The position numbers and the translations under genes are program-made. 64,000 nucleotides of DNA from Krasilnikovozyma curviuscula (taxonomy: Eukaryota > Basidiomycota > Tremellomycetes > Cystofilobasidiales > Mrakiaceae). Positions 1-17,200 of the stretch are shown piece after piece. Positions within the stretch are counted from its first letter, which is position 1, and every line of letters begins with the position of its first letter. The notes under the pieces are model-generated. The model worked only from the letters and a program-made list of their open reading frames with translations. It was not told the origin of the DNA and did not search any database. Where the stretch lies: assembly GCA_014825775.1 (NCBI GenBank), contig MVAQ01000005.1, positions 62,001 through 126,000 of the forward strand. Direction: 5' to 3'.

Positions 1-2342
1 CAGGAGCAACAGAGAAAGAAGGAGGTCAGGAAGATGAAGATGACAGATTGATGGATCCATTGAAGTTCATTGGGCCTGTCAAGATGAACAGAAGAGATCC
101 TAACTACAAGCCTAAGGTTCCTTTGGCCCAATCGGAAGGCGAGGGCAAACCCCAGCTCGACGCCAATGGCCAGACCATCCCTGCCACTGATGTCAAAGCA
201 GAAAAGGACTATTCGGAGATTGCACCTTTCGGCAATGCAGTAAAGATCAAGAAGAACATCTTCAAAAAGAAGATCAAACAAATCCACCAAGCTCCAAAAG
301 AGAAGATTCGACTGAGACGTGAAGAGAGGTATCCTTGGGTTATTGAAGGTGTTGTACCAATTCAGGAGGTCGACGTTGACCAAGATGCTTTGATGGGCGG
401 CGAGGACAGTAAGGATGCAGTTGCCCGAGGCGTTAGCCAAGAAGAAACTTGGGTTGGAAGGTTACAAGGGGAACAAACCACTCAGTCTAGCTACGTCGCC
501 TTCGTTTTCGAGAACGACCAGGATCAGTTTTCTGTAATTCCAGTTGATCGATGGTACAACTTCCAGCAACGGCCCAACTACACCACCCTCAACATTGACG
601 AAGCTGAAGCTATGGTAAGCTTGTGATGTTTCCCGACTCGTCACCCAACTTCCATACGAATGATCTAACAATTTACGTAACTTGTATCTTTCCACCAGTA
701 CTCCCACCTGGGCAAAGGCCAAGAACATCGACGTTGGCTGATGAAAGACGTTTCCCGTCAAGGCTCACCGGCTCCGGGAAACTCTTCAACAATGTTAATG
801 CCAACTGCAATTCCTGGTCTAGGACAGGGCTTATCATCTCGAGCTGTCAAAGCTGAACCGTCTTCTTCCATGCCAGCTTGGATGCGTCGATCTGAGGCCC
901 AATCCGCGGCTTCTGGTAGCGGTAGCAGCAATGGAGGTGTTGCGAAAAGAGAACAGCAAGACAGAGCTGTCGATTGGGAAGATGACGGTGAAGAAGGAGG
1001 CGATGGACCCCGTGGTAGAAGCAGGGTACATCAAGCTGCTCTTCTGTTTTTCTTGCGCTGGCGACAACGTCGCTGACCATTACTTTCACTTCGCGCTCTT
1101 TGTTGACAGGGAGGTGAAGAAGGTGAAGATGTAGATTGGGAAGAGGACTTTTCAGACGATGATGGATTGGTGGAGTTTGATCAAGCTGATGAAAACGAGA
1201 ACAAAGAGCTCGAAGTAAGGCTGCAATATTTGTCGCTTGAAAGCGGCGACCGCTGAGATGCTTTTCTTTCTGTGTTTCACAGGAGCGATTTAAGAAGGAG
1301 TTTGTTGGTGCAGCAGGTGGTCTAGATGGCAAAAATGTCGATCAGGTCGAGTCTGACGACGAAGACCTCTTTGGAGACAACGACAAAGATGACACCGATA
1401 AAGGACTGAGGAAGCTGGTGAGGAAGAACGATAAAGCAGGTGCATATGACAGTGACGACGATGAGAAGAATCCATATCTCAGCGAAGTATGTGCTTTCTC
1501 ACGCAGTTGAATCAATAATAAGTTGCTAACCATTTGACTCTGTTTGTGTTTAGGAGGACTCTTCTGATGAAGAACCAGAAGAGGTTAAGCCAGGCCTTGA
1601 TGCTGCCGGAAAGCCCACAGGATCTGTCCCAATCAGCGATAAAATGACGGAGGCGGAAAAGATTGCAGCAGCGATGCCGCCTGTCCCACCGAAGAAACCA
1701 TCCACATCAAATCAAGCTGGTAGTTCATCATCAACTTCAGCTACAACCAAAACTACTATCCGGCTTACAGCCAGAGCTCCGTCTCCTGGCGCAGGTGGTT
1801 CCGCTCTCCTCGCTCAAAGAGCCACCAGTCCCCATCGTAAACACCCGCAAAGCGCAAGCTCTTCCAGGCCTGCCAGCCCTGGCCCAAGCTATGGTGCTAG
1901 AGGTGAAAGATCAGTCTCTCCTTCAGCATCGTCTGGCTACAAAAGGAAAGGTACTCCCGAACCTTTGGTCAATGGTGGCGAGAAGAAAGCTAAGTTGGAA
2001 ATGTCCAGAGAGAGCTTGTCGCCATCCCCAGCTCCAGCAGGTCCACCAACACAAGAGCATGTTGTGCAGTTCATTAGACGGCATAGACCTTCGCTCAAGA
2101 AGTTAATCAAGCACTTCAAAAAGGTTAGTTTTTTACTCTGTTTCTTCAGTCTGTGCATCGGTGTCCGCAAGATTCATTCGTTGACAACTTGCACCTTCAA
2201 TCATCTATTCACTTTTTCTCAGAGTCTCCAGTCTGATGATGAAGCTCAAACATCCAAGAACAAATCGGAGCTCATTGACGCTGTCAAAAGGGTTGCCAGG
2301 CTGGAAGAAGGCTTCTTTGTTCTCCACGCTGATTTCCAGTGA
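1..2342 (+). CDS. TFG1: TFIIF alpha subunit (RAP74/Tfg1-like), 5' end missing
   Basis: Large subunit of general transcription factor TFIIF, which binds RNA polymerase II in the preinitiation complex. The frame is already open at base 3, so the start lies outside the window. Family landmarks are the dimerisation-domain block LRREERYPWVIEGV (about 325-360) and SSYVAFVFENDQDQFSVIPV (about 487-545). A long acidic and Ser/Pro-rich linker follows (DWEDDGEEGG, VDWEEDFSDDDG, DEDLFGDND). The C-terminal winged helix is VVQFIRRHRPSLKKLIKHFKK, then after the last intron (2125-2221) LIDAVKRVARLEEGFFVLH, ending at TGA 2340-2342. At least five short introns are visible, including 616-699, 1024-1109 and 1216-1282. 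The neighbour at 2497 converges on it. The family is clear; individual linker junctions are less certain. Confidence 0.93.
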
Positions 2343-2496
2343 GCTTCGAGTGTAGGAAGGAAAGGAACGCCTTTCATTTAGCTACCGCTCTCTTTTTGCG
2401 CCGTCCTATAGAACATAGCAGCAGTTATTACCGTGCATGAGTTATATCACAACGTTGTAGCAATCTCCTTGTCCCTCGTAAAAGTCCCTCCTACTT

Positions 2497-3353
2497 TCAG
2501 AAGTTATCATCTCTCTTTGCCCATACACTGAAGTCCAAATCTCTTCCTATCTTACTGGAAAACGGAGTAACTTGTTGCGCTGGATATGCCGGCAGAGACC
2601 GAGTGCTCCTTAGAAACGCGTTCTTGTTCGATCGCAGAGGGCGCGTTGGACGTTGCTGCTGCTGCTGAGGTATTTCGGTGTGGAATTCCATTTCTAAGGG
2701 AGGTGTGGGTGACCGTGATCGGGAGCGAGAACGCTTGGTTGCGATTCCTGAAACGGATAGCAGGGTTGATTCATAATCAGTTAGAGGCACATCGATCAGA
2801 GAAAGAGGATGAAGGATTGGCAATTTTACACACCAGTTGACTCCTGTATTGAAGATGAAGAGAGTTGAGGATGACTGAAAGAGGGTTCACCGTCGACATC
2901 CATACTTGAATCTGACCACGAAGAGAACTCCCCGACTTCACAGAATGGAGCCAGCCCTCTACTGCTTTGACCGAACAGCTTTATCTGAGCTGCTGCTGCC
3001 TGACGGGCGTCGTTGTCAGAGATGAAACGCTGTGCTGTTGGGTGTTGTGACGTTGAAGTGAGTGAGCTGAATGAGGAAGAGGAGGCGGGTAGGCTAGTCG
3101 AGTGCGTGAGACTTCGTCCTTTATATCCATCAGAGACCTGCATAGTTACCAGAAAAAGAGTGGATGGAAGAACAACAAAATTGAGTACAGGGGCAGGCTC
3201 CTACACCGACAGTAAAAATGGAACTGGATTTCGCACCGACTTCCTTGCCTTCATGCCTAAATTCTGCAGCCGCTGCTGGGTCTCTCCATCTATGTCGCTC
3301 CTCCCTGCAGGATTAGCAGAGAGCTGGTACTGACGTTTCGGTAAGTGGGACAT
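2497..3353 (-). CDS. Spd1/Dif1/Hug1-like ribonucleotide reductase inhibitor
   Basis: Three exons on the minus strand fit together in frame: 3353-3237 (39 codons), 3137-2834 and 2747-2497, giving 223 residues. Both introns are well formed. The first runs GTGCGA to TATGCAG; the second runs GTGTGT to TTTCAG with a CTAAC branch site. Joining exons 1 and 2 creates LGMKARKSVSDGYKGR, which resembles the conserved box of small fungal RNR regulators (Spd1, Dif1, Hug1) that bind or relocalise the small subunit of ribonucleotide reductase. The rest is Ser-rich and probably disordered, with an RSRSRSRSPTPP stretch and the tail GRDLDFSVWAKRDDNF. An ACGCGT (MCB-like) box sits 109 bp upstream of the ATG, which suits an S-phase gene. 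The family call rests on one short motif plus protein size, so it is moderate. Confidence 0.6.
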
Positions 3354-4509
3354 TTTTTTTTTTTTGCTTCGGAGGAATCTGGTCTTTGGGTCGGTGGGCG
3401 ATGGGGTGGCCTTACCGCACGCAACGACGAAGTGACCTTTTCCAGTCTGAGTCGAAGACGGACGCGTCCTACGACGGTTTTTCCAATTTTAGCCATTCCT
3501 TGACGATGGAAATTCAACAGCAAGTTTCTCAGCACCTTCGTCTCTCCAGAATAATTAGCAGCAAGCTGTGCCCTACACGCAGCCTGCCGTATAGCACTAT
3601 CAAAATCTATGCAAAATCTCTTATCCAAATCTCCTACAGATGCGGTGATATCGTTCTGAGTGAACGTGTTTCTATCATCTGCGGAGACGTGTTGAACATT
3701 CGCTGAACAGTTTCTGGCTTCTGTCACATCGTATGCAATCTAACAGAGCGATTAGGTACGTACGATTCCTGCGATTGGTCGCTCAGCCCTTGCTGACGAC
3801 TCTTTCCTCTTCTCTTATCTCAGGGACCTCCCATATATATAAGCGACAGTGGACCAGGCTGTTACTGGAGCTCATAGACTGGACCAGAAGGAACCTGATG
3901 ATGTTCATCGCTTGGTGATCGGAGCGCAACCGAGAATCGAATGCTCGCAATCGAGGGTGTGTTTGCTATATCGAGGCTTGCGATTTTACTGTTCAATAGC
4001 CGAGTTCAACTGTTCATCGACAGGTTGGAAGCAGGCCGCGCTATGTCTGATGCTGCGCCGGGAGAAGAAGGACAATTCAGGTCAGACTTGAAAATGAGTT
4101 CAGTACCTTGTGAGTGGTGGAGTGATCTATTAACGACCGCTTTGTGCCTGTTTATGACCCATAGGAACACTCTGATGTATGAAGACCTGGAGATTGTTGC
4201 CATACTTCCGATCAGCTGTAATTAGATAATGAATGTTTGTTGTACGCAGAGAGCGCTAGCCAGAGGTGTCGTGTCCACTTCCAAGTTTGTTTTCCCAACG
4301 TGCTCCATCTCATTGTGGTGACACGAGAAGGTCCTTTCTGGGCGAATTTTACATTTCAGCGATGCTGCGTATGTTCTTCGCAGAGTCTGCGCGCCACGGG
4401 ACGACACGACCAAGAAAAAGCGTGACGGGAAGGTCGTCGAGCTGGCCCTCCCCTCAACCTCATCGACTCTTGTCTCTTCCTCCGCCCTTGTCAAGTTTCA
4501 ATTTTTATC
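3354..4509. other. Divergent intergenic region
   Basis: About 1.16 kb between the divergent RNR-inhibitor-like and GMD genes. It holds the ACGCGT box, a T11 run near 3354-3365 and a TATATATAAG stretch at 3834-3843 on the plus strand. Short ORFs occur on both strands, but I could not assemble any convincing spliced gene from them. Confidence 0.5.
3462..3467. promoter_or_regulatory. ACGCGT MCB-like element
   Basis: A perfect ACGCGT palindrome lies 109 bp upstream of the ATG of the RNR-inhibitor-like gene. In fungi this is the core site of the MBF/DSC1 G1/S regulator, which controls DNA-synthesis genes. A single hexamer can occur by chance; its distance from the start and the nature of the gene are the only support. 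Confidence 0.35.
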
Positions 4510-6744
<2,235 letters not shown>

Positions 6745-7016
6745 AGCAATTTTTATAATAACCGCATTCTGCCGGTCTAGAGGGTTGTTTGCGAAAGAAG
6801 GGTATTTATTTTAAATTATAAGTTCGTGATAGACCTCGACGGAGACTCATTTGCAAGTCACAACATAACGCGAGAGGATTGTAGACGGGCCTGCTCACCT
6901 TCCTAGCTCATATGACAAGCAGAGTAGCAAGTTTAGCCTTTAAAAAATTGGGAATTATAGCAGCGGATGGCGAACGCGTCGAAGTCTCTCCTCAAACGTT
7001 CACTGTAGCGCCCCTC

Positions 7017-8927
<1,911 letters not shown>

Positions 8928-9201
8928 AGATACGCGTGAAACGTTCCCTAGAGGTAGACATCCCGATTTGCATATTCTTTGCCCTTTCTCTTGGTGGGCA
9001 AGGCAAACGTGAATGGCGCATCTACCCTTCCGAAAAACACAGCTTGCCTATTCCTGAATAAACTCATATTCCCTTACTCAATCCAGTAGCTTCTAGCTCC
9101 TTTTTTTTTTGCTACGAGGTTAACAAGTCTCTCGCAGCTGTTTTGGAGTTCTTAAAATGACGTTGCTGTGAAGCCCCTAATTTGGTCCTGTACCTTGTTT
9201 C

Positions 9202-11098
9202 ATGCTACGAGAGGTTGCAGCACTCGACAATGGAGCAAGGGAATGGCTTCTTATAAGAGGTAAGTATACATCAGATCTTTCTTAGCCTGACGTGTACTGA
9301 GGCCGTTTAAGCAGCATCGTAGGATGGAGAAAGGGCCGTGAGCTTGTGCTGCTCGGGCTGGCCTTCACCTCATTCTTCATCATCATCAGGTTAGTAGCAG
9401 GGCTAGATCCAGAGAGATGACCTATCTGCTCAGAATTCTCTCCCTTAGACACGGCTCCAGCTTCCCGCCCGACTTTCAGCACCACCCTAGTCAATATACC
9501 CCTCAAAACCCATTCTCAACGCCCGGACATCTCACCTGGTCCCGGTCCACAACAGACAAGAACCCATTTATCACGTCATACAAGCCATCAAACTCCTCTA
9601 ATGTACATATTCCCAGGTTGATGGACAAGCTAATGCTGAAAATCCGGGGAAAGGAAGAAGCTGTCCAAGAAGCGTGGAAGTCAGCCCATCCAGAATTAGC
9701 CCCAACAACAGGGGGAAACGGATTGGAATGGATGAGAGGAAGAACGGTATTACTTCTAGGGGACTCTCTGGACCGCTACCATCTCGTACACCTATGCCAA
9801 TTCCTGTCGCCAAACTCGCCCCTCAACCCAGTGTCCTGGCGAGATGGAGCTCGAGCAGCAGACTTTGTGGAGATTCACGATCCTACTTCAGAAAAATATC
9901 CCAGAGATATGAGAGATCTAGAGCTAGAGTCCGATGTACAATATCGTGCTGCCGTGGGGAAGGGCTTTGGGCGGGAGCCGACTCGGCCACATGTTTGTCG
10001 CATCAAAGAACTCGACTTCATAGTGGTATGGGGATTTTTCAATGGAATGGATGATGGAGTTACTACTCCAAGTATTGAAGCGTACGGTGGGTTGGACCAA
10101 GATGAACTTGTGGCGGTTGGCAGAGATGAAGATGGGAGCGATGCTTGGAGTAGGAGAGCTACCAAACTTCCCTTCATAGGTAACAAGACCTTTTGGGGTG
10201 TCAAGTGTGTAGAAATATCCTTCTGACTGGAGAATGCATCTGCTGACGCCTGCTTCTCTTGTCCAGAACCGACAACCCATCTTTCAACATCCCTCTGTCC
10301 GCAGAGGATCGTATCACCCAGCTATTCTTGCCGCTGCTCGAAAACCTTGGGAGGCGAAGAGATGAGGTAGACTTGGTTGAAATTGGAGTGGGACCTTGGG
10401 ACTTGGTGAGTGGTATGTGTGTGCTGGATCCTGGTGGAGATGCCGTTGACATCGCTCTTGCTGTTTCAGGAGATGTTCAGAGTATGTGGTCGAGCTCTTT
10501 GTATCAGAACGCATGGACGCTGCTTGTTGATTTTTTTTGTTTCTATCTTTTTGTAGCTTCAAGACAAAATGGCCGTCTTGAAGTACTTGAAGAACAAAAA
10601 AAAAGATCCCTCACAGTTGAAAGCACTAGTAACCGCTTTAAACTCGAAACGACTATCTACTAACAGAACAACTTGGCTTGAAGGACGACTAAACTCAGTG
10701 CTCTCTCTCACCACCTCTCTTTTCCCCTCCCGGCATTCGGCTTCGGGTACCAAAAACTCCAGAGTGTTTATTCATTCGATGCCTGTCCCTCCCCAACACT
10801 ATGAGTTTCCTTACCTTGAACATAAGAATAGAGTTCTCCAACTTGAGGAGTTGATACAAGGTGTAGTCAGGGGTGTTCAGTCAGAACAGAAGGTCCATTA
10901 CTCGGCATGGAGCGAAGTGATCAGAGATTCGGATCAGTTTCTGGACCATATTCATCGTCAGTTCGGACTTTTATCTCCTCTTTCTTTAACTAACTCTATT
11001 TCATTTGATCTCTTGTAGCTTCTCCTATCCCTTCGAGCTGGATTTGGGCAGATGAGATGCTCTGGCGACTGCGCAAAGTTGTGACAGGAATCGAGTGA
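9202..11098 (+). CDS. Type II membrane SGNH/PC-esterase-like protein
   Basis: The start ATG at 9202 and two small 5' exons give a short cytosolic stretch (MLREVAALDNGAREWLLIRG), then a membrane anchor (LVLLGLAFTSFFIIIRI), so a Golgi/secretory type II protein is likely. The lumenal part has the nucleophile block TVLLLGDSLDRYHLVHLCQF. Near the end is DHIHP, a DxxH motif completed across the last intron (CAT C | CT). These are the hallmarks of SGNH/PC-esterase-type enzymes, which add or remove acyl groups on polysaccharides in known plant and fungal cases. About five introns are visible; the stop is TGA 11096-11098. It sits just downstream of the GDP-fucose genes on the same strand. The substrate is unknown; relation to cryptococcal capsule proteins is possible but not shown here. 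Confidence 0.7.
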
Positions 11099-11277
11099 AG
11101 GGAATATCTAGATGTTTCCATTATTATCGAGCTATGTTTACTATGTGTATCATATTAGGCTGTGATACCTAAATAAGATGTCTGTCAGGACGTCCCCGAG
11201 CGGCGCCACCTGGACCACGCGTAGGCGAATGTGCTTCACAACGACTTACATTACCAGCTCAACCAAACTCTACAGAG

Positions 11278-14200
11278 ATGACCATGTTGGTTGAGTTCCT
11301 CCGAGCTGTCATACCTCTTGGTGTGATCGCTCTGGCACTCGTCTCACCCTTCGTATGGGCAGCCCTCCCGACAAACTTCGTCAGGCTCTTTGAAGATTTC
11401 GTCAAGTTGGCAGATCTGTACCCTGAAAGAAGTCCCAGACAAGAACGGAGAGGCCCCCCATTATGGAAAACTATATTGCTGGTAGGAATGGCTGCTGTCG
11501 AATCGACAGTCTGGTTGGGTGTGTTTGGAAATCAAATCGTTTCAGGCGGCTTGTGGTACACCTCGTTCTTAATTTCTTTAGGATGGGTGAGTGGCTGACC
11601 TTTCGGAGAGGCTAATTGCTCCCTACTAACTTATGAGATTACACTTCTGCTTTCTATGTACTTTCACTCTATCAGCTTTACGCTCTGATCGCCCCACTCG
11701 TCTTCCCTTCGCCTCTCCCAAGCAAAGCTCTGATCTCACTTTATTTGGTCCACTTCATCTTGTCTGCCATCACTCTCACCTTGGTGGCATATGCTCAAGC
11801 GGAAGTATGGCCTCACCAACCACCACCTCTTCCACCAACCCCGACCCTCGTCCTGGAAGTCTTCAACGGCGTCATCTGCCTTGCTCTCTTTGGTGTCCAG
11901 CTCTCTTTACCCACTCAGTTGCTACCACCAGAACTGGAAGCTTTGAACAAAGCTGAGATTGAATCCGGTAAAGGTTCTGGAACCTCGCCAGAGGATTGGA
12001 CGAGTTTGTACGGCTGGATCACCTTCATCTGGTTCAATCCGTTGATCAAAAAGGGTAGCTCCGGTAGCACCCTTGCTGAATCCCAAGTGTGGAGCCTGTC
12101 CCCAACAATGCAGTCTGGACCTTGCTTCAGAGCCTGGAAAGCTATTCAGTCGGGAACGCTGCTTAGGAAATTGGGCTGGGCAAACTCGTGGGACCTCTTG
12201 GGAGACATCAGTTTGTGTATTGTTTCAGTTGGACTGAACTATCTCTCTCCATTGTGAGTGTATTGATGTGTTTCAGTTGCTCCACTGAGGCTCGCTGACC
12301 GCGCTCAACAGCTGCATTAAACAGATAATCGACGCGCTTGATCAACCCAGTTCGCCGAAATTAGCTACAGCCTACATTTTTGCTGTCATTGCTCTATTTT
12401 CAACCATTCTCAAGGCTGAGTCCGACCTCAACCACCTTTGGTTCTCTCGTCGAGCGTCGGTCAGAGCGAAGTCAACTTTGACCAGTGCCATTTACGAGAA
12501 GGCTTTGAAACGGAAAGATTTCAGTGGTGTTTCTGCGAGTAGCGACGATGAGAAGAAATCCTCTGGAGCTGCTGGAACAGGCAAGATCGTGAATCTCATG
12601 GTTAGTAGTTGTTCCATTCCCAGGCAACTCCTTGATTCTAAATCCAACTGGACATTTCGTAGGCTGGTGACACCAACAGAATCGGAAACACATTCTCTGG
12701 GCTTTACATGCTCTACTCTGCTCCTTTTGAAATCGTTATTTGCTGTTCCTTCCTGTACTCATTGCTGGGATGGTAAGAGGTCACATCTTCCTGTCGCGTC
12801 GCTGTAATCCCCTCCTGACAAACTTCGTTTCCTTTCGTAGGTCAGCTTTTGCTGGACTTCTACCTATCTTCGCAGCCATGCCGATCAACACATATATTAG
12901 CAAAAGGAACGTCGTTATTCAAAAAGATCTGCTAAGTGCTCGAGACAAAAGGTTGAACGTGATGAACGAGTTGATCTCTTCGATCCGTTACATCAAGTTC
13001 TTTTCCTGGGAGAAGAACTGGTCTCAAAAGGCCATCGATGCGCGAAGAGTTGGTATGTACCCTTCAATTTCTTTGTGTGGGTGGCTAGTTCTGACTTTCG
13101 GTCTTGGAAACAGAGTTGAGGGTCATGGTCCGCGACAGAATCAACTCCGTCTTCTTCAACTTACTTTGGCTTGTAACACCTTTAACCGTTACCATCATTG
13201 CATTCTTCTGCTTCATCAAAATCCAAGGTGGTGAATTGACAGTAGGAACAGCGTTCACTGCCCTGTCGTTGTTCTCCATGGTGAGGCTACCGGCCGCTGT
13301 AGCGTCAACCCTGATTTGTTCACTGAGAGTTTTTTATCTTCTCTCAGCTTCGTCAGCCTCTCAACGTCATTCCAATGTTTATAGTCTCGATTCTTCAGAC
13401 ACTTGTAGCCATTGGAAGGATAGAAGAATTCCTCAATGAAGATGAAGTTCCAACTTACGTTTCAACTCTGAAACTGTCAGAAGCGTCACCATCAGTCAGT
13501 TCTCCCACAGAAATCGGCTTTGTAGGAGCTTCGTTCAAATGGCCCTCTGATACTCCATCCCTTGGAGCCGAGAAGAATGACAAGAAAGCGGTAAAGAAGC
13601 CTTGGTGGAAAGTGTGGAAGAAAGACGAAAATGCTGGACCTCATCTCTCGTTGGAAGAAGCGGTTACAGGTATATTACCTGAACAAGAGGAAGTTACTTT
13701 CGAACTGAGTGATGTTTCCTTCATATTTCCGCCTGGAAAAGTACGTTGATGTGTAATCTATCCGCATGTCGTGAGACTGAAGAGATCCTTCTTTGCCGCG
13801 AATGTTAGCTCACGATGATCCTGGGGCCAACTGGAAGTGGCAAAACAGCTCTGCTTCTTGCGCTCCTAGGTGAAATGGACCTCGTCAAAGGGTCAGTGTC
13901 TATACCAAAAAATAACCGCACGCTTGATCAGTTCGGTTACTCTTCAAGTGTGGCTTATACGGCTCAATCACCATGGTTACTCAACGACACTATTCGAGAC
14001 AACATTCTGTTTGGAACACAATACGAAGAGATAAGATATGACCAAGTCATTGAGGCATGTGCGTTGAAGCCGGATTTAGCTCAATTTGAAGACGGCGATC
14101 AGACAGAAATTGGCAGCAAAGGTGTTTCATTGAGTGGAGGTCAGAAGGCCAGAGTCTCGTGAGTCTTTGAATAATTGATCTCATTCGTTGATCATGGCCA

Positions 14201-17200
14201 GAAAACTCAATACATCAATTCCTCAGTCTTGCTCGCGCTCTCTACTCCCGAGCCAAAAATGTCCTCATTGACGACTGCCTCGCTGCTGTCGATGCACACA
14301 CCTCGGCGTATCTCGTCGAACATGCTTTGAGTGGCCCTTTAGTAGCCAACAGAACTGTGGTATGTATTCTCTAGTATTATCTCCGAGTCGGTGCTGTTCT
14401 CATTCTCGCCTGAACTCAGATCATCGTCAGCCACCACGTCGAACTGCTTCTACCAGTTGCACACTCTTTAATTAGAATACTGGACGGTCGTGTTGATATC
14501 AAAGGCTCCCTTGAAGATCTTCGCGCCAACGGATCTCTCTCCTCCATCATAATCACCGAAGAATCTGAAGTCACCAATGTCGAAGAACCCCTGCTTCCAG
14601 ATACTCCAATCGTCGAAAAGAAAGAGCAGGAACTCCTTGGAGAAGATGAAGAAGCCGATGAGTCTGGTGAAGGAAGTGCCACCGAGGTCGCGTCGAGCGA
14701 CGAAGTCAACAAAGCGGACAAGGACAAAACACCAAAGAAACTCATCAAAGATGAGGAGCGAGAGGTTGGAAATGTGAAGTTCTCAACCTATCAAACCTAT
14801 TTAAAGTCAACATCTTATGCAGTAAGAGAACGCGTCTGCTTATCCTTACCCGAACCAGAGCTCACTTGTCATCATTGTCAGATTTGGGGAGTTACCCTGT
14901 GCTTGATGCTTTTCTCTCAAAACATGGCTCTGGCTGAGAGATGGTGGATCCGAGTATGGACGAACTCTTACAGTGTAAGTGATCGCTAACACACCAACGA
15001 CAATCGACGACTGACACCACTTGAATATAATTTCAGGATCGTTACCATCCTCCTGGAACCAGCTTCACAGGCTTTGTATCAGCCCAAACGATTGGCGATT
15101 CTGCTCATCACCATCTTTCTCAGACTGCCTTCTTTACTGAAGCTGTTTCTCCAATGTTCAACCTGACTGCCGTGAAGAGACCAAAGGCTGAGGAACATCC
15201 CTTGTACTATCTGGGAATTTACGCGCTCATTTCGTTGAGTGGTGCTCTCCTTGGAATTATTCAAGTGGTGATTGGGTGAGTCCCAGAATTTCTAACCCAA
15301 CAGAAGCTGTCCTCAAGTTGTACATTTTCAATTCGACAGGTACGTCGGGGCCTACAGAGCTTCCAAGCTTCTTCACAACAAAATGTTGAAGTCGGTAGTT
15401 CAGTCCCCAATTCGATGGTTTGACGTCACTCCCTCTGGAAGAATCGTCAACAGATTCTCTCGAGACTTGGAAACGGTTGACTCCTCTTTAACTCAGAGTC
15501 TGAGAGTTTGTGCCGCCTGGTCGGCGTCTCTGATCGGTGCCATCCTCATGGTGGCCTTCGTGGTACCTTCTTTCCTCATTCCAGCGGCATTTGTTTTCTG
15601 GGCCTATTTCTATCTCGGACGAAATTACATTCGAATCGGAAGAGATTTGAGGAGGATCGAAGCTGTCGCTCGTTCTCCAATCTTCTCCGGCTTCAGTGAG
15701 CTGCTGGAAGGAATCGTCTCAGTAAGGGCGTTTGGTGCGGAGAACAGATTCCTCAACAAACTGCAGAACCAAGTCGATAAATCGCATGCTGCCTTCTACA
15801 TGCAGTGGATGGACAACAGACATCTACTGTTTAGGTTTGATATCCTCGGTGGATGTTCCGTGTTCTTGACGAGCGTCCTCTGTCTTTCGGGAAGTGTACC
15901 CTCTACCTACACCGGAATGGCAATCCTTTCTTCTCAGTCTTTCGTTAATGCCATCTACTGGTTGTGCAGGTGCGTGCTTTTCCCTAAGACCACTCCTTGG
16001 AGGTTTATCTCACTACACCCATTACCATTAGATTTTGGTCTCAACTAGAGATGGACTTGAATAGTGTGGAGCGAGTTCAAGAATATCTTGACTTGGACCA
16101 AGAGCCCCAAGGCGGAGCTGAACCTCCAGCGTACTGGCCTTCTTCATCTCTCCCCTCTCAAGGTCAACCAGACAAGGCGATGATCTCTGTCAGGAACTTA
16201 GAAATACGCTATGCGGAGGATTTGCCCTCTGTGCTTCACAAAGTCAGCTTCGACGTTCGTCCCCAGGAAAAGATAGGTCTCATTGGAAGAACGGGTTCTG
16301 GAAAATCGTAAGCTTTCGCTTATTGTTCACCTGGTGCTAGTACTGACCGAGTTTGTTTTGCTCAAGTACCTTGGGACAAGCACTTCTGAGATTTGTTGAC
16401 CCCACATCAGGTACCATCATCATTGACGGCTTGGGTATGCTATCACAGTTGCTGCATTCAGTGTGATGCAAAGCTAATCAATCTCTCCTCTATCGAAGAT
16501 ATCACCAAAATCTCCCTCCAATCACTCCGGTCCCGCCTCACTCTCATACCACAGGATGCTGTCCTCTTCTCTGGAACTATCCGCGACAACTTGGATCCGT
16601 TCAACGAACACACGGACGAAGAGCTTCTTGATTCTCTCCAACGAGTCCAGCTCGGTCTCGACACCAGCAACAACGTCAGCAGAGCCGCTTCTTCTACCAA
16701 CCTTGAAGATGTTGGGTCTGGAGCTGCTACGCCTACTAGCAGTAAGGTTATGATAACTTTAGATTCGAGCGTCAGTGCGGCGGGTGCCAACTTCTCTCAG
16801 GGTCGTGAGTCCAAAAGATGCTTTAGTTTTGCAACGAGCGGCTGACCAACTTTCTTTGTCTCTAAGAGAGACAGCTAATCGCTATCGCTAGAGCACTTCT
16901 GAGGAAAAATAATATCATTATAATGGTGAGTTCCGTCTCTGACTTCTCGCCTGCAGAAGCTGACGCCAGTGTGTTACAGGACGAAGCAACAGCCAGTGTT
17001 GACTTCGCAACTGATGAGCTGATCCAGGTCAGCAAACAATTCGAGCCACTGAAAAATTCTTCACGTGCTAATCTCAATCTGGTTTTTGTCTAGACAACGA
17101 TACGAGAGCAATTCAAGGATTCTGTCGTTCTCACGGTCGCCCACCGTCTGTCGTCCATCATTGACTACGATCGTCTGCTTGTCCTGGACAAAGGAGATCT

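Noticed and set aside
3290..3727. 145-codon open frame on the minus strand overlapping the 5' end of the RNR-inhibitor-like gene
   Set aside because: Different frame from the spliced gene, no family resemblance, runs through the ACGCGT box and 5' leader.
3941..4225. 94-codon plus-strand frame with GTGAGT...CCCATAG intron-like signals
   Set aside because: Splicing these signals creates an immediate TGA, and the translation resembles nothing known.
6912..7016. Upstream in-frame ATG extension of GDP-L-fucose synthase
   Set aside because: Adds 35 residues not expected for a cytosolic enzyme whose family starts right at the Rossmann motif; ATG 7017 fits better.
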